Assembly (NCBI GenBank): GCA_021234155.1
Contig: JAJEKV010000031.1
Location: forward strand, 7,082,748-7,146,747
From: Isoetes taiwanensis
Lineage: Eukaryota; Streptophyta; Lycopodiopsida; Isoetales; Isoetaceae
Direction of reading: 5' to 3'
Length of the DNA stretch: 64,000 nucleotides
Under the pieces are notes generated by a model, which saw only the letters and a program-made list of their open reading frames with translations, had not been told where the DNA came from and ran no database searches. A program made the position numbers and the translations under genes. How positions within the stretch are numbered: position 1 is the first letter of the stretch; each line of letters begins with the position of its first letter. This document shows, piece by piece, positions 62,184 to 64,000 of the stretch.

Positions 62184-62299
62184 TTTGAATGGAAAATTTG
62201 TCAAATTGAGAGAAGTGTTGTGTGTGCCTAGCCTAGTGAGAAATCTTATATCTGTTTGTCAACTGGTAGATTTGGGATACAGAGCAACTTCAATGTAAA

Positions 62300-63814
62300 G
62301 TGTTTTTTGATGGTGAATTGAAGTTTATTGGAAAACGTGTTGGGAATCTATTTGGACTTGATATTGAGCATCTTCCTGAAATAAATCTTGTTGAATATCC
62401 AGATCTGAAACTATGGCATAACAGACTTTGCCATACAAATTCTACCATTATAGAAGCACTTGGAAAGAAGGGGCTAATTTCTGCTAAACCAGTAGAAGGA
62501 AAATTTATGTGTGGTGGTTGTCAATTAGGGAAGCAATCAAGACTACCATTCAAAAAGTCAAATAAAAGAGCAAAGGGCATTTTGGACTTAATACACACAG
62601 ATTTATGTGGTCCAATAAATATTACAAGTTTAAGTGGACACAAATATTTTATGAGCTTCATAGATGCTTTTAGCAGAAGAACTAAATGCTATTTATTGAA
62701 AACAAAGGATCAAGCATTTGATGCCTTAAAATTGTTTGCTGCTGAATCAGAGTTGGAAACAGGAAGGAAGATAAAATGTATAAGGTCTGATAGGGGAGGT
62801 GAATATGTGTCAGATGAGTTCAGAGCTTTTTGTGCAAATAGAGGAATTAAGAGACAACTAACATGTAGGTATTCACCACAACAAAATGGAGTTGCAGAAA
62901 GAAAGAACAGGACATTGCTTGATGCTGTAAGATCCATGCTAAAATATTCAGGACTTCCGAATTTTCTCTGGGATGATATTAAAACAGCAGTGTATGTACA
63001 AAATCTGTTGCCATCTTCGAGCATAAAAGGAGCCATACCAGATATGCTGTGGACAGGTAAGTGTCCAACCTATGAAAATTTAAAGGCTTATGGATGTTTG
63101 TGTTTTGTGCATGTTCCAGAAGAATTAAGGAAAAAATTGGATGATAGAGCCTACATAGCATATCTCGTAGGGTATGACTCAAATTCTAAGGCATTCAGAT
63201 TATATGATCCTGCAAGAAGGAAAATCATAATTAGTAGAGATGTTGTTTTCAATGAGAAAGAATTCTATAGGAAGATTCCTAAGATAAATTCAGAAGATAT
63301 ATCTGAATACAAAAAAGAAGAAGAGTTGACAGAAATAAAACAAAAACTAAATGAGAAGGAGGAGAGAATTAAAGATCACGTGGATATGAGTGACTCTGAT
63401 AATGAGTCTGAAATAGCCCCAGAGCCAGAAATTGAACCTAGGATGAATCAAAGCATTGAAATGGAAGAGGAAGAAGTTATTAAGCCAGACAACCCCAAAA
63501 GGAAAGCAAGGAGGACAGAAGCTCAAATATTAGCAGATGAAGCCAAACATGATGTGGAACTGCATGGCAGAACTGAGGTGGAAAAAAGCAAAAGATTGAA
63601 GCCAATTGAAGGTGAGATTCATACAGTATTTGACATACTCGTGCTTGAATCTGATAAAGTACCTCAAAGTTATAATGAAGCCATAAGTGACATTAATGCA
63701 AAACTGTGGAAACATGCAATGGAAGAAGAAATGAAGGCTTTTAAAAGAACAGATACATACACTGTAGTAGATATGCCCTTGGACAAAAATATAGTTGGAA
63801 ATAAGTGGATATAG
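62300..63814 (+). pseudogene. Copia integrase plus reverse transcriptase N-terminus
   Basis: A 504-codon open frame. The integrase zinc domain HNRLCH...CGGC uses H40, H45, C71 and C74. The catalytic triad is D101 (HTDLCGP), D164 (RSDRGGEY) and E200 (NGVAERKN), giving D,D-35-E spacing. The GKCPTYENLKAYGC and ARRKIIISRDVVFNE segments of the copia integrase tail follow. Then come an acidic linker and the reverse transcriptase start (MEEEMKAFKRTDTYTVVDMP...GNKWI). It ends at TAG 63,812-63,814 although the same frame continues, so this is one nonsense codon inside Pol. Integrase inserts the element cDNA into the genome. Confidence 0.95.
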
Positions 63815-64000
63815 CGAATAAAACCTGGAGTAGATGGAAAAACAAAGAAATTTAAAGCCAGGCTTGTTGCACAAGGGTTTACACAGAAAAAGGGTGAAGA
63901 CTTTGATGAAACCTTTTCACCTTTAGTCAAGATAAACAGTTTAAGAATGCTTCTGGCCATTGCTAATGCATGTAGTTTTGAAATACATCACATGGATGTG
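63815..64000 (+). pseudogene. Copia reverse transcriptase, cut by window edge
   Basis: In the same frame as the integrase, after a single TAG, the sequence reads FKARLVAQGFTQKKGEDFDE, TFSPLVKINSLRMLLAIANA and EIHHMDV. This is the start of the copia reverse transcriptase domain, including the first catalytic Asp region (HHMDV). The YVDD block, RNase H and 3' LTR lie beyond the window. Confidence 0.93.

Larger units (their letters stand above)
47861..62960 (+). repeat. 15 kb direct repeat, better copy 2
   Basis: Colinear with 420-15,590. This copy keeps longer open frames and intact palindromes, PBS and splice-like signals. Homology with the first copy starts inside the LTR and ends in copia integrase near 62,960, but the copia element itself continues to the window end. 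Confidence 0.9.

Overview
This looks like nuclear DNA of a land plant, probably a seed-free one (fern, lycophyte or bryophyte). It is repeat-rich, with Ty1/copia and Ty3/gypsy retroelements primed by initiator-tRNA-Met, a broken P-class pentatricopeptide repeat (PPR) gene, plant-type splice sites and bZIP/W-box motifs. No rRNA gene, canonical tRNA gene, CRISPR array or bacterial operon was seen. The species assignment is inference. I know the signature of the large minus-strand gene mostly from predicted proteins of seed-free plants.

Layout. (1) 1-15,590 is a degraded copy of 47,450-62,960: the outer end of an LTR, about 7 kb of gene-poor DNA, a minus-strand gene with a QLDN...ENKN / GHTHDDID signature, an AT-rich promoter-like stretch, a hairpin cluster, a copia gag-protease scrap, and a copia element cut off inside integrase. 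(2) 15,590-36,440 is single-copy here: mostly unrecognised DNA, the PPR pseudogene (21,150-23,780), repeats rich in TTCTAGAA, a tRNA-derived SINE-like head, an unrecognised coding-like region (31,080-33,480) and a plus-strand gypsy remnant (33,780-35,690). (3) 36,440-47,860 is a structurally complete LTR element on the minus strand with about 1.6 kb LTRs, primer-binding site (PBS) and polypurine tract (PPT), but no recognisable pol. (4) 47,861-64,000 is the better copy of the duplicated block and ends inside the copia reverse transcriptase.

Two observations dominate. First, the 15 kb direct repeat lies about 47.4 kb apart and both copies share the LTR insertion junction, so the insertion predates the duplication, unless the duplication is an assembly product. 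Second, the copies differ disproportionately at CAG/CTG trinucleotides, which become CGG/CCG/CG or gain or lose bases, and in homopolymers. CAG and CTG are the plant CHG methylation context, so systematic consensus error over methylated DNA is the simplest explanation. Many frameshifts described below may therefore not be real.

The most interesting candidate biology is in the second copy. The large transposase-like gene (55,061-57,960, minus) faces a candidate plus-strand gene (from about 58,389) across a G-box and a perfect 20-nt bZIP-type palindrome. Next comes a cluster of perfect and near-perfect palindromes (59,220-59,945), then a stress-type (W-box) copia LTR.
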